From positions 496,001 through 560,000 of the forward strand of contig NZ_MQUB01000001.1 in assembly GCF_002943755.1 (NCBI RefSeq): a stretch of DNA of 64,000 nucleotides, written 5' to 3'. Source of the stretch: Aureitalea marina. GTDB taxonomy: Bacteria; Bacteroidota; Bacteroidia; Flavobacteriales; Flavobacteriaceae. The position numbers and the translations under genes are program-made. Below are positions 55,058-64,000 of the stretch, one piece after another (within the stretch, counting starts at the first letter, position 1; each line of letters begins with the position of its first letter). Under the pieces are notes generated by a model that worked only from the letters and a program-made list of their open reading frames with translations, did not search any database and had not been told where the DNA came from.

Positions 55058-56722
55058 ATGTCTCAGGCTCGAACTTGGTGGAAGGAAGGAATTGTCTACC
55101 AGATCTACCCACGCTCATTTAACGATTCCAATGACGACGGCATTGGTGACCTTCAAGGAATTATCCAGAAGCTGGATTACATCGCCTCCTTAGGTGTGAC
55201 TATTATTTGGCTTTGCCCGGTCTATCCATCGCCCAATGATGACAACGGCTACGATATAAGCGATTATCGCGGTATCATGCCTGAGTTTGGGACCATGGAA
55301 AAATTCGATCAACTGTTGGAAGGGATTCACAAAAGGGGGATGAGATTGGTCATGGACCTGGTGGCCAATCATTCATCTGATGAGCATCATTGGTTCAAAG
55401 AAGCACAAAGTTCAAAAGACAATCCTTACCGGGATTATTATTTCTGGAAGCCGGGAAAGATGAATGGACCACCTAATGACTGGCCATCTTTTTTTGGTGG
55501 GAACGCTTGGGAATACGACGAACTTTCAGATGAATATTATCTACACCTGTTCACTCGGAAACAACCTGATCTGAATTGGGAAAATCCCCAGGTCCGAAAG
55601 GAAATTCAAGAGGTAATAAGATATTGGTTTGAGAAGGGGGTTGACGGTTTCAGGATGGACGTGATCTCTGTTATCTCAAAAGACCTGGACTTCCCCGATG
55701 CCAAGACAGACGACTTTGGTTCCATTATCAATAATAATTACGCCAATGGATCCCGAATCCACGAATTCCTGCAGGAGATGAACAGGGAGGTATTGTCCAA
55801 ATACGATATCATGACGGTGGGTGAGGGGCCTGGAATCAGTCTGGATAACGCTTTGGATTATGTGGGTGCTGATCGGGAAGAGCTCAATATGGTATTTCAT
55901 TTTGACCATATGTTCATGGACTGTGGTCCCGGAGGTAAGTACGATCCTGTCCCTGTCGATTTTCAGCGCTTTAAGGAGATCTTTTCAGACTGGGATTCCC
56001 TGCTTTCCGATGGAGGCTGGGGTAGTATATTTTTAGGCAACCATGATTTCTCAAGATTGGTGTCCAAATTTGGTAATGATTCTGCCTATTGGCAGGAGTC
56101 TGCCAAACTTTTTGCAGCCTTGTTGTTAAGCTTAAGAGGAACGGTCTATATCTATCAGGGCGACGAGATCGGAATGACCAATGTGGCCTTTTCCAGTATC
56201 GATGAATACAATGATGTTGAAACCCTGGGGAACTGGAAAGAAGCGGAAGAGCGGGGAGAGGATATGGATCAATTCATGCATCTTGTACACCTGCAAAGCC
56301 GCGATAATGCCAGAACACCTATGCAATGGTCAGATAAGTCCAATGCCGGTTTCACTCAAGGGAAACCATGGTTGGGAGTGAATCCTAATTATGTTGATAT
56401 CAATGTTGATCTGCAGGAAACTGATCCAGGATCTGTATTACACTTTTATAGGAGGATGATTGCCTTTCGGAAAGAAAATCCTGTCTTGGTGTATGGTAAC
56501 TATCAACAGCTTGATCGGGGTCACTCCACCATTTATGCCTACAGGAGATGGGACGACCTGTCTGATTTTCTGGTAGTACACAATTGTTCAGACCAAAGTC
56601 TGGTTTGGGATTTGGAAGATTGGAATGCACGGGATTTTCAACTCGAGCTGTCAAATGTAGAGGGAGCAACGAATGATCTGCATTTTCAGCCCTGGCAGAG
56701 TAAGATCTTCCGAAAGTTCTAG
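55058..56722 (+). CDS. GH13 alpha-glucosidase
   Basis: A 554-aa GH13 enzyme of the oligo-1,6-glucosidase/alpha-glucosidase type. (beta/alpha)8-barrel markers: WKEGIVYQIYPRSF (8-21), DLVANHSSDEHHWF (100-113), nucleophile Asp201 in GFRMDVI, acid/base Glu256 in TVGEGPG, and Asp330 in GNHD. The residue after GNHD is FSR where many relatives have QPR. There is no signal peptide, so it acts in the cytoplasm on sugar already imported. With a fructokinase nearby, sucrose or a related glucose-fructose sugar is a plausible substrate; isomaltose-type sugars are the alternative. Confidence 0.9.
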   Translation: MSQARTWWKEGIVYQIYPRSFNDSNDDGIGDLQGIIQKLDYIASLGVTIIWLCPVYPSPNDDNGYDISDYRGIMPEFGTMEKFDQLLEGIHKRGMRLVMDLVANHSSDEHHWFKEAQSSKDNPYRDYYFWKPGKMNGPPNDWPSFFGGNAWEYDELSDEYYLHLFTRKQPDLNWENPQVRKEIQEVIRYWFEKGVDGFRMDVISVISKDLDFPDAKTDDFGSIINNNYANGSRIHEFLQEMNREVLSKYDIMTVGEGPGISLDNALDYVGADREELNMVFHFDHMFMDCGPGGKYDPVPVDFQRFKEIFSDWDSLLSDGGWGSIFLGNHDFSRLVSKFGNDSAYWQESAKLFAALLLSLRGTVYIYQGDEIGMTNVAFSSIDEYNDVETLGNWKEAEERGEDMDQFMHLVHLQSRDNARTPMQWSDKSNAGFTQGKPWLGVNPNYVDINVDLQETDPGSVLHFYRRMIAFRKENPVLVYGNYQQLDRGHSTIYAYRRWDDLSDFLVVHNCSDQSLVWDLEDWNARDFQLELSNVEGATNDLHFQPWQSKIFRKF

Positions 56723-56748
56723 TGGTTTAGGTGGTTGGGGATTGGCCG

Positions 56749-56788
56749 TTCTCATTTGAGAATAATTACCTAATTTGATCGGATCAAA
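56749..56788. promoter_or_regulatory. two inverted repeats upstream of the MFS sugar porter gene
   Basis: TTCTCA-TT-TGAGAA lies at 56749-56762, and TTTGATC-G-GATCAAA at 56774-56788, the second only 10 nt before the ATG. The second, with 7-bp arms around one base, is a credible operator. Confidence 0.4.
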
Positions 56789-56798
56789 CTTCCTCTAG

Positions 56799-58124
56799 AT
56801 GAAAGATAAACTTTGGTTATGGTCTGTTACCGCCGCTCTGGCGGGTTTTTTATTTGGCTTCGATACGGTGGTGATCTCGGGTGCAGACCAGCGGTTGCAA
56901 GAACTTTGGGACTCTTCCGATGCTTTTCACGGTACAGTGGTAATGGCTATGGCATTGTGGGGAACGGTTATCGGTGCAATTTTTGGGAGCTTCCCAACCA
57001 ATAAATGGGGTAGGAAAAAGACCTTATTGGCCATAGGGATACTCTACACCGTTTCAGCTCTGGGGAGTGCGTTTGCTAACGATCCGTTTACTTTCGCTTT
57101 CTTTCGTTTTATAGGCGGCTTGGGTGTAGGTGCATCTACCATAGCTGCCCCGGCTTATATCACAGAAATATCACCTGCCGACAAACGTGGAAGATTGGTT
57201 GCTCTGTATCAATTCAACATCGTTCTGGGTATTCTGATCGCATTTATTTCTAATTTCCTTTTAAGTGGCATGGGCGGAAATTCGTGGCGATGGATGCTTG
57301 GGGTCGAAGCCATCCCCGCGCTGATCTACACCCTACTCGTTCTTACAATACCGAAGAGTCCTCGTTGGTTATTGACCAAAGGAAAGGAAGAAGAAGCCCT
57401 GAAAGTTATGAAGCTGGTTTATCCCGATCGGAACTTCGAGGAATTCGTGGAGGAAGTTTCCGGGGACAGGCACCAGGAGCGAAGCAAGGAAAGCATATTT
57501 ATGCGCAAGTACAGATTTCCCTTAATATTGGCTTTTTTGATCGCGGCCTTCAATCAATTCTCCGGGATCAACGCCTTCTTGTATTACGCACCAAGGATAT
57601 TCGAAGAGGCTGGTTTAGGTGAAAGTACCGCCTTGCTCAGCAGTATTGGTATAGGCGTTACTAATTTGGTCTTCACCTTGTTGGGTATGTTCCTGATAGA
57701 TCGATTAGGTCGAAAGAAACTGATGTACATGGGATCGGTGGGCTACATCATTTCCTTATCGCTGGTATCGGCCGCGTTCTTTCTGAATTGGGAGGGTTTA
57801 GCGGTGCCCATCTTTCTCTTTTTGTTCATAGCTTCCCATGCCATTGGTCAAGGTGCAGTGATCTGGGTGTTTCTGTCTGAGATCTTTCCCAATCATCTGC
57901 GGGCCCATGGACAAGCATTTGGATGTTCGACTCACTGGGTGCTCGCGGCTTTAATACCTTCTTTTGTGCCTCTGCTTTTTTCTAGTATAGGTGCGGGTGT
58001 TGTCTTTATGATCTTCGCAATTCTCATGGTTTTACAGCTATTATTTGTCGCCTTTATGATGCCCGAAACAAAAGGAGTTCCCTTAGAAGAGCTCAGTAAG
58101 AAACTCATTCGATCGGAGAACTAG
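56799..58124 (+). CDS. MFS sugar porter family transporter
   Basis: A 441-aa 12-helix MFS transporter. Sugar-porter motifs are present: FLFGFDTVVISGAD at the first helix, NKWGRKKTLL after helix 2, RFIGGLGVGASTIAAPAYITEISPADKRGRL in the 100-140 region, PKSPRWLLTKGKEEEAL mid-protein, DRLGRKKLMY in the second half and PETKGVPLEEL at the C-terminus. It would bring a hexose or disaccharide across the inner membrane. Its stop codon shares one base with the kinase start. Confidence 0.93.
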   Translation: MKDKLWLWSVTAALAGFLFGFDTVVISGADQRLQELWDSSDAFHGTVVMAMALWGTVIGAIFGSFPTNKWGRKKTLLAIGILYTVSALGSAFANDPFTFAFFRFIGGLGVGASTIAAPAYITEISPADKRGRLVALYQFNIVLGILIAFISNFLLSGMGGNSWRWMLGVEAIPALIYTLLVLTIPKSPRWLLTKGKEEEALKVMKLVYPDRNFEEFVEEVSGDRHQERSKESIFMRKYRFPLILAFLIAAFNQFSGINAFLYYAPRIFEEAGLGESTALLSSIGIGVTNLVFTLLGMFLIDRLGRKKLMYMGSVGYIISLSLVSAAFFLNWEGLAVPIFLFLFIASHAIGQGAVIWVFLSEIFPNHLRAHGQAFGCSTHWVLAALIPSFVPLLFSSIGAGVVFMIFAILMVLQLLFVAFMMPETKGVPLEELSKKLIRSEN

Positions 58125-59020
58125 TGAAGCCTCAGAGTCGTATATTTTGCTTTGGTGAGGTGTTGTGGGATGTATTTCCTGACAACAGCAGAATAGGTGG
58201 TGCTCCTCTGAATGTAGCCACTAAACTGGCAACTTTTGGTCATCAGGTCTTCATGGTAAGTGCCGTTGGCCGCGATAAAGAGGGAGATGAGATCCTGGAG
58301 TTTCTGGAAGAGCGCAATGTAATCTCCAAATTCGTTAAAACTCACCCTGAACTTTCAACAGGTAAGGTACTCGTCCAGCTGGATGAGGAAGGAAAAGCGA
58401 GTTATCAGATCGTTCATCCGGTTGCCTGGGATGATATTACAGTAAATAAGATCGACATGGAGGAAATGGGCCATATTGATTTGCTGGTATTCGGCTCTCT
58501 GGCCTGTAGGGATAAGCGTTCACGGAGAGGTTTGCAGTTACTTATGGAGCAGGCAGAGTTCAAGGTGTTGGACATTAATCTTCGGGCTCCACATTACCAG
58601 TATGAGTTGTTGATCGATATGATGCAGAAGGCGGACTTTGTGAAATTCAATGACGAAGAAATAATCGAAATAAGCAGAGAGTTGGGGCGGACCGGCGACT
58701 TTGAAAACCTGGCCAGGGAGTTAGCCAGACAGTTTCAAATTGATGCGGTCTGTGTTACCCTAGGGGAGGACGGAGCAATATTGCTTTATCAAGGAAAGTA
58801 CTTCCACCATCCTGGGTTCAAAGTACAGGTCAGAGATACGGTTGGGGCGGGAGATTCTTTCCTGGCCACCATACTCAATGAATTGTTGTCAGGTAATGAT
58901 CCAAAATCGGCCCTCACTAAAGCCTGTGCAATGGGTGCGATGGTGGCGTCAAAAGACGGTGCAAATCCCGAGATTTTATCCACGGAACTGTTTAACTTTT
59001 TGCAAGATGCTGATATTTAG
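58124..59020 (+). CDS. PfkB family sugar kinase (fructokinase-like)
   Basis: A 298-aa ribokinase-fold kinase. GEVLWDVFPD with GGAPLNVATKLATFG (11-39) fits bacterial fructokinases. The PfkB signature DTVGAGDSF, with catalytic Asp244, is at 238-246. It would phosphorylate fructose for glycolysis. It starts at a GTG overlapping the porter's stop by one base, so it is the last gene of the transporter operon; 364 nt separate it from susC. Confidence 0.88.
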   Translation: MKPQSRIFCFGEVLWDVFPDNSRIGGAPLNVATKLATFGHQVFMVSAVGRDKEGDEILEFLEERNVISKFVKTHPELSTGKVLVQLDEEGKASYQIVHPVAWDDITVNKIDMEEMGHIDLLVFGSLACRDKRSRRGLQLLMEQAEFKVLDINLRAPHYQYELLIDMMQKADFVKFNDEEIIEISRELGRTGDFENLARELARQFQIDAVCVTLGEDGAILLYQGKYFHHPGFKVQVRDTVGAGDSFLATILNELLSGNDPKSALTKACAMGAMVASKDGANPEILSTELFNFLQDADI

Positions 59021-59163
59021 TCTATAGCAGCCAATTTCTATTATTGTTTTAGTTAGATTTAGGAAAATTCTTGTTAAATTAACAGATCTTACTTCATTTG
59101 GGCTTTGAAAATGGTTGTTTATCGAGACCTAAGTCATTCTCATATCCCTAAAAACAGGGGTTT

Positions 59164-59179
59164 ACGAAAACGTTTTCGT
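59164..59179. promoter_or_regulatory. LacI-family-type operator palindrome
   Basis: ACGAAAACGTTTTCGT is a perfect 16-bp palindrome with a central CG, the shape of operators bound by LacI-family sugar regulators. It lies 80 nt upstream of the TATATTTG box. No LacI gene is in the window. Confidence 0.65.
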
Positions 59180-59259
59180 TCAGAATTTCGTTCTTTTTAG
59201 AGGTCTTTTTTTATAATTCCAAAAAAAAATCAATCTTAGTAAATTATTAAGAAATCCTT

Positions 59260-59267
59260 TATATTTG
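59260..59267 (+). promoter_or_regulatory. Bacteroidota -7 promoter box for susC
   Basis: TATATTTG is an exact TAnnTTTG match, 117 nt upstream of the susC ATG. Confidence 0.5.
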
Positions 59268-59384
59268 GTTGCCTGCGCACTTTGTCTATATTAAGGTAGG
59301 AAAACTCAAAAAACACCAATTGTTTTCAAGGATTGAAAGACAACGATTGAACATTAATTAAAATTAACTTAAACCAAAATCTGT

Positions 59385-62300
59385 ATGAAAAACAAACTAC
59401 TAATGAAACTATTGTTTGTCCCCGTCCTGTTGTTATTCGGCGGTGCTGCATTAGCGCAGACTACCGTTACCGGTAACGTTTCGGATAATCTAGGACCTGT
59501 CCCAGGGGTGAACATTATAGTTAAGGGAACTTCCAATGGGGCGCAATCGGATTTTGATGGTAACTATTCACTGGACAATGTAGCTTCTGATGCGACGCTG
59601 GTATTTAGTTATATCGGTTATGCCACCCAGGAGGTTGCGGTCAACGGACAGTCAACCATTAACGTGACATTACAGGATGACGTGCAGGCGTTGAATGAGG
59701 TAGTAGTTATCGGTTATGGTACAACTACAGTGAAAGATGCGACCGGTGCGGTTGCTTCTGTAACCGCAGAAGATTTCAACAAAGGGGTCATTCTATCGGC
59801 AGAACAGCTGATCCAAGGTAAAACAGCTGGGGTACAGGTTTCCCAGTCTACTGGTGAGCCTGGTGCAGGAATCGATATCCGTATTCGTGGTGCTAACTCT
59901 GTACGATCTAACAACAATCCACTTTTCGTAGTTGATGGTGTACCATTATCTGGTGAAGCGACCCAAGCGGAGAGTAGTGATGTCGGAGCAGGTTCGGCCG
60001 GAGCAAAGAATCCACTGAGCTTCTTGAACCCGAACGATATAGAAAGTATTTCTATTTTGAAGGATGCCTCTGCAACAGCGATCTACGGATCTCGTGGTGC
60101 CAATGGAGTTGTTCTAATTACAACAAAATCAGGACGTGGAGCTCAAGGTGGAAGATGGGATATTTCTTCCTCCATATCTAGAGCTAAAGTGCGTAAGACT
60201 TTTGATTTACTTTCGGCATCAGAGTACTTAGCCCAAACCGACCGTTTTGGTTTTGATGTTGCCTCTCGTAATTTCCGAAATAGTACTGATTGGCAAGATT
60301 TCATTTATCGTACAGCTGTCTCTACTGATCAGAACATTGGTTACTCCAACAACTATGGAGATGGAAATGTTCGTGCTTCTTTTAACTACGGAAAGATCCT
60401 GGGGGTTGTAGAGAATACAGCTCTTGAGCGTATTACAGGACGACTGAACGCAAATCATAAGTTCATCGATGACCGCCTCAGATTATCATTTCAAGGAACA
60501 GCTTCCCGTGTTAATGATGATGGAACTGCTATCGGTCCTAGTGCCGGTTTCCGAGGAGATTTGATAGGTTCTGCGTATTCAGCAAATCCAACCTGGCCGA
60601 CTAATGCAGATTTCGCAAACTCAGGTGGTTTGTTGAGTCCAGCAACAGCTTTGGCTTATTCTGAAAGCAGGACTAATACAAACCGTTTCCTGTTGAATTT
60701 CTCTGCTGAATTTGATATTATTCCAGAGTTGACCGCTAAGGTTAATTTAGGATATGATTACTCGGATTCACAAAGATCTAATGTTGCTTCAGCGAATGCG
60801 CGTAACTTTGGAAGAGGTGCTTTTGGTAATGGGGTAGGAGCTATAGGTCAACTAGAAACTCAAAACCAACTTCTAGAAGCAACACTTCGTTACAACAAGC
60901 AGTTTGGAAATGTTAATCTTGATGTTATAGGAGGTTACTCTTGGCAAGATTTTAACAGAAACGGATACAATGCGCAAGCATGGGGATTCAATACAGAAGA
61001 CATGCGTCAAATGGTCCGTGACATGGAGTCAACCATAGACGTACTTGAGGGTCGTATTTCTGGAGAATACCAGCAATACGGTTACGCTCCTAATATCTCT
61101 GATGGAATTTTCATCAACAGATTGGGTCTGGATAACCGCGACGAAGCTGGAAATCCACAACCTGTCACTGACTTCATCAGAAATAACAGTGGATTACAGG
61201 TAAGATCATTGGTTAATGATTATTTTGACAATACCGACGAACTGCGCTCTTATTTCGGGCGTGTAAACGTTGATATTTCAGACAAATATTTGTTTACTGC
61301 TACAGTAAGGGCTGATGCCTCATCACGTTTTGGTGAGGATAACCAAACTGGTGTATTCCCGTCTGGTGCCTTTGCCTGGAAGATGCATAACGAAGATTTT
61401 ATCGGAGATTCCGTCTCTACGCTTAAACTTCGTTTGGGAGTGGGGGTAACAGGTAACCAAGAAGGTCTAGGATATGGAAATCAATTCCGTCGTCAACGCT
61501 TTAGCGGTGTTGGAATATCAGATGGAGGTGACGTAAATATTCCAGGAATTTCCGATGTTGCATTTGCTAATCCTGATTTGAAGTGGGAAGAGACAATTCA
61601 GTATGCTGGAGGTATCGACTTTGGGTTCAACAATGATCGTTTTTACGGTAGTGTAGACGTTTACTACAAAGAAACGAATGACTTACTTTTCCGAGTATTA
61701 TCCGCTCAACCAGCGGCTCAGCCATTTGTATTCTTGAACTTACCCGATTCTAAGGTAGTTAACCAAGGTATTGAGTTCAGTTTAGGAGCAGATATCGTTG
61801 ACTCAGGCGATTGGTACTGGGGAGTTAATTTCAACATTGCCTACAACGAGAACGAGATCACTGATCTGCAGGGGGAATTTGACGCTGGTACCATCCGTGG
61901 TCAGGGTCTGTCTCTAGCCTTCGCTCAGAAGTTGAAAGCAGGCCAGCCATTGTTCTCTTACTTTTTGCGTGATTTCCAAGGATTCGATCCAACAACTGGT
62001 CAGCCTATCCAGACTGACGTTCAGGATTTCGTTGGTAAGAGTGCCTTACCTGATATTAACACAGGTCTTTCTACCACAGCTTCCTACAAGAATTGGACGC
62101 TGTCTGCATACTTTGCCGGACAATTTGGGCATTACATTTATAACAACACGGCTAACGCCTTCTTTACTGCCGGTGCATTCCGTTCCGGACGTAACGTGCC
62201 ACTTGACGTGTTGAACGCTGGAGAGTCTTTCGACGCTGCTGCAGATGTATCTACTCGCTTCCTGGAAAGCGGAGACTTTGTTCGTCTACAAAACGTTACC

Positions 62301-62528
62301 CTTTCATATGATATTCCACTTGCGGAAGATTCAGTATTCGAGCGTGTTGGCGTTTCACTAACCAGTCAGAACTTGTTCGTAATCACGGATTACTCCGGGT
62401 TAGATCCAGAAGTTAGCTCTGCACCTGCGGGTGGAGACTTACTGAATGGTCTACCAGTATTCGGTATCGACTATGGAGCTTATCCAAGACCGACAACGTT
62501 CACCCTTGGTTTAAATGCTAATTTCTAA
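59385..62528 (+). CDS. SusC/RagA family TonB-linked outer-membrane transporter
   Basis: A 1047-aa outer-membrane receptor. It has a signal peptide (about 1-24, ending ALAQ), a CarboxypepD_reg-like domain at 27-110, and a TonB-box-like VVVIGYGT near 106-113. A plug domain follows with the SusC motif LFVVDGVPL and SATAIYGSRGANGV, then a 22-strand barrel ending TFTLGLNANF. With SusD it imports oligosaccharides into the periplasm, powered by TonB. It is expressed with the susD gene starting 5 nt downstream. Confidence 0.95.
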   Translation: MKNKLLMKLLFVPVLLLFGGAALAQTTVTGNVSDNLGPVPGVNIIVKGTSNGAQSDFDGNYSLDNVASDATLVFSYIGYATQEVAVNGQSTINVTLQDDVQALNEVVVIGYGTTTVKDATGAVASVTAEDFNKGVILSAEQLIQGKTAGVQVSQSTGEPGAGIDIRIRGANSVRSNNNPLFVVDGVPLSGEATQAESSDVGAGSAGAKNPLSFLNPNDIESISILKDASATAIYGSRGANGVVLITTKSGRGAQGGRWDISSSISRAKVRKTFDLLSASEYLAQTDRFGFDVASRNFRNSTDWQDFIYRTAVSTDQNIGYSNNYGDGNVRASFNYGKILGVVENTALERITGRLNANHKFIDDRLRLSFQGTASRVNDDGTAIGPSAGFRGDLIGSAYSANPTWPTNADFANSGGLLSPATALAYSESRTNTNRFLLNFSAEFDIIPELTAKVNLGYDYSDSQRSNVASANARNFGRGAFGNGVGAIGQLETQNQLLEATLRYNKQFGNVNLDVIGGYSWQDFNRNGYNAQAWGFNTEDMRQMVRDMESTIDVLEGRISGEYQQYGYAPNISDGIFINRLGLDNRDEAGNPQPVTDFIRNNSGLQVRSLVNDYFDNTDELRSYFGRVNVDISDKYLFTATVRADASSRFGEDNQTGVFPSGAFAWKMHNEDFIGDSVSTLKLRLGVGVTGNQEGLGYGNQFRRQRFSGVGISDGGDVNIPGISDVAFANPDLKWEETIQYAGGIDFGFNNDRFYGSVDVYYKETNDLLFRVLSAQPAAQPFVFLNLPDSKVVNQGIEFSLGADIVDSGDWYWGVNFNIAYNENEITDLQGEFDAGTIRGQGLSLAFAQKLKAGQPLFSYFLRDFQGFDPTTGQPIQTDVQDFVGKSALPDINTGLSTTASYKNWTLSAYFAGQFGHYIYNNTANAFFTAGAFRSGRNVPLDVLNAGESFDAAADVSTRFLESGDFVRLQNVTLSYDIPLAEDSVFERVGVSLTSQNLFVITDYSGLDPEVSSAPAGGDLLNGLPVFGIDYGAYPRPTTFTLGLNANF

Positions 62529-62532
62529 AAAA

Positions 62533-64000
62533 ATGATTATGAAGAGAATTAATTTAACACACGTAAAAGCTGTCTTTGCGATTGCTATTATGAGCTTGTT
62601 CGTCGTCTCTTGTGATATCGAGATCGAAGAAACAGACTCGATATTTCCAGAAGAGACTAGTGGAGATTTTGGTGGAGTAGCTGCTGTTGGAGCCTCCGTG
62701 CAAGATTTGTACAATAGTGTATACGGACAATTAGGGGACCAGGCAAATTTCTTTGCCTTGAACGAGGTCTCTACAGATGAGACTTTAGTTCCAACCCGTG
62801 GAACTGACTGGGGAGATAATGGAATTTGGCGAACGCTTCACGCGCACACCTGGAGTCCAACTCACCAATTTGTTTTGAACACATGGAACAACTTAAACCA
62901 AAATGTATTCCGTGCAACGCAGGTAATTGACCCGGCGAGTACGATAATAGGTGAAGGTGAAACTCGTTCCTTGGAAGAGTTAAAGGCTGAGGCCCGTTTC
63001 CTGCGTGCTTTCAGTATGTATTTCGTACTGGATTTGTGGGGTGTAGCTCCTTTCCGTGGAGTGAACGACGGTGCTGATGTTAACCCTCAGGTATTCACGG
63101 CTCAGGAAGCCTATGCGTTCATCGCAGAGGATCTTAATGCTGCTATTGCAGGACTTCCATCGCGAGGACCAAGTGGTGATAACAATCGTGCTTCTAAAGC
63201 GACAGCACGTTTCCTATTAGCCAAATTATTCTTGAACGCTGAGCGTTATGGTGCTTCGCCAGCCTATGCAGATGTAATTACACTATGTAACCAGATCGCT
63301 GATGATGGTTATAGTCTGCAGTCTGGATATTTCGATATCTTTAAGGAAGATGTAGATACAGAGACCATCTGGTATGCAAATACCTCTGTTGGTAACCGTA
63401 TCTGGAACGGTATGCACTACAACATCGTTGCTCCTGATAATACAGGAGGAGGATGGAATGGGTTTACCACTCTTGCAGAGTTCTATGATAGCTTCGGTGG
63501 AGCTCCAGATTCTAACTACGTTGGAGACGCCGATGATGAGCGTCGTGGATGGGTTCCAGATGCAGGTAATGCAGACGAGACCAACCTGGGTATCGGTTAT
63601 GGATTCCTAGTAGGTCAAATGTATGATGTAAACGGTGCTCCTTTGAAAGATCGTCCTGGAGATCCATTGGTATTCACAAGAGATCTACCAGGTCTGAGTG
63701 GAAACAATGAGCGTACGGGTATTCGTATCATCAAGTATCACCCTGTAAATGGATCGTTCGCAAACCACGAGATCGTATTCCGTTATGCTGACGTGCACCT
63801 GATGAAAGCTGAGGCCATGCTGAGAAGTGGTGGAAATGCTACTGCTATGGTGAATGAGCTGCGAACAATTCGTCTGGCTCAGCCTCTTGGAAGTGTTAGC
63901 GAAGCTGATCTGTTAGCTGAGCGTGGACGTGAGCTATACTACGAGTTCTGGAGACGTAACGATATGCTGCGTTTTGGTCAGTATACTCGTGCTTGGGAAT
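62533..64000 (+). CDS. SusD/RagB family nutrient-binding lipoprotein (partial, 3-prime end cut)
   Basis: The frame is open from ATG 62533 to the window end (489 codons) with no stop. The lipobox Cys27 (LFVVSC) predicts an outer-membrane lipoprotein. SusD features include LKAEARFLRAFSMYFVLDLWG near residue 145 and, near the end, YADVHLMKAEAMLRSGG and RGRELYYEFWRRNDMLRFG. It caps the SusC barrel and captures the glycan. The codon-use shift toward CGT/GGT-type codons in susC and susD suggests high expression. A second ATG three codons on is an alternative start. Confidence 0.93.
   Translation, partial: MIMKRINLTHVKAVFAIAIMSLFVVSCDIEIEETDSIFPEETSGDFGGVAAVGASVQDLYNSVYGQLGDQANFFALNEVSTDETLVPTRGTDWGDNGIWRTLHAHTWSPTHQFVLNTWNNLNQNVFRATQVIDPASTIIGEGETRSLEELKAEARFLRAFSMYFVLDLWGVAPFRGVNDGADVNPQVFTAQEAYAFIAEDLNAAIAGLPSRGPSGDNNRASKATARFLLAKLFLNAERYGASPAYADVITLCNQIADDGYSLQSGYFDIFKEDVDTETIWYANTSVGNRIWNGMHYNIVAPDNTGGGWNGFTTLAEFYDSFGGAPDSNYVGDADDERRGWVPDAGNADETNLGIGYGFLVGQMYDVNGAPLKDRPGDPLVFTRDLPGLSGNNERTGIRIIKYHPVNGSFANHEIVFRYADVHLMKAEAMLRSGGNATAMVNELRTIRLAQPLGSVSEADLLAERGRELYYEFWRRNDMLRFGQYTRAWE

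Larger units (their letters stand above)
59021..59384 (+). promoter_or_regulatory. 364-nt control region between the kinase gene and susC
   Basis: AT-rich and without a gene. It holds a LacI-type palindrome at 59164-59179, a T-rich stretch that could end the upstream transcript (59182-59212), a perfect TATATTTG box at 59260-59267 and a leader of about 115 nt. No clear TTTG element lies at the usual distance, so an activator may be needed. Confidence 0.6.

Overview
The window looks like a chromosomal segment of a marine-type member of the Flavobacteriaceae (Bacteroidota). The evidence is: SusC/SusD genes, a type IX secretion (T9SS) cargo protease, a PorV-like protein, Bacteroidota-style promoters (a TTG or TTTG element about 18-21 nt upstream of TAnnTTTG), a long NusB (314 aa), a PUR-family DUF3276 protein and weak Shine-Dalgarno use with many TTG/GTG starts. 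I saw no rRNA, tRNA, CRISPR array or insertion sequence. Genus cannot be decided from what is here.

Region 1 (1-22641, all + strand) is a long, tightly packed surface-polysaccharide locus. It holds about a dozen glycosyltransferases (families GT2, GT4 and GT32-like, plus one possibly GT-D-like), a PAPS-dependent sulfotransferase, a hexapeptide O-acetyltransferase, a complete nonulosonic (sialic) acid cassette neuB-neuC-neuA, a Wzy/ligase-type polymerase and a polyprenyl-phosphate sugar-1-phosphate transferase that would start synthesis. Genes mostly overlap by 1-50 nt (ATGA, TTGA and GTGA junctions). No flippase or Wza/Wzc export gene is visible, so the locus continues upstream of the window. 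The gene right after neuA is broken by a 1-nt frameshift.

Region 2 (22642-35811) is envelope and housekeeping: a DUF4105 protein, a PorV2-like protein, pssA, lptB, a stray sulfotransferase, an AhpD-like protein, tatC, kdsD, recQ, a cyclophilin-FKBP fusion (also frameshifted by 1 nt), a DinB/YfiT protein, a thioredoxin-like protein and a SulP transporter. The sulfotransferase sits on the opposite strand inside what is otherwise a kdsD-tatC-ahpD-lptB run.

Region 3 (35898-47120, all - strand) is rich in exported proteins: two outer-membrane barrels (one PagL-like), a T9SS subtilase, a DUF885 metallopeptidase lipoprotein, two uncharacterised exported proteins, an M14 carboxypeptidase and the PUR-family protein.

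Region 4 (47185-53281) is core: an ABC exporter, leucine dehydrogenase, nusB, a DUF1573 lipoprotein, yajC and peptidase T.

Region 5 (53441-64000) is a sugar-use locus: Na+/sugar symporter, GH13 alpha-glucosidase, MFS sugar porter, PfkB fructokinase, then SusC and SusD (cut by the window end). Together they would import a glucose-fructose type oligosaccharide (sucrose-like, inferred), hydrolyse it and phosphorylate the fructose. A perfect 16-bp LacI-type palindrome lies upstream of susC.

Both frameshifts are single-base losses at C/G runs, which makes sequencing error a serious alternative to real gene decay.
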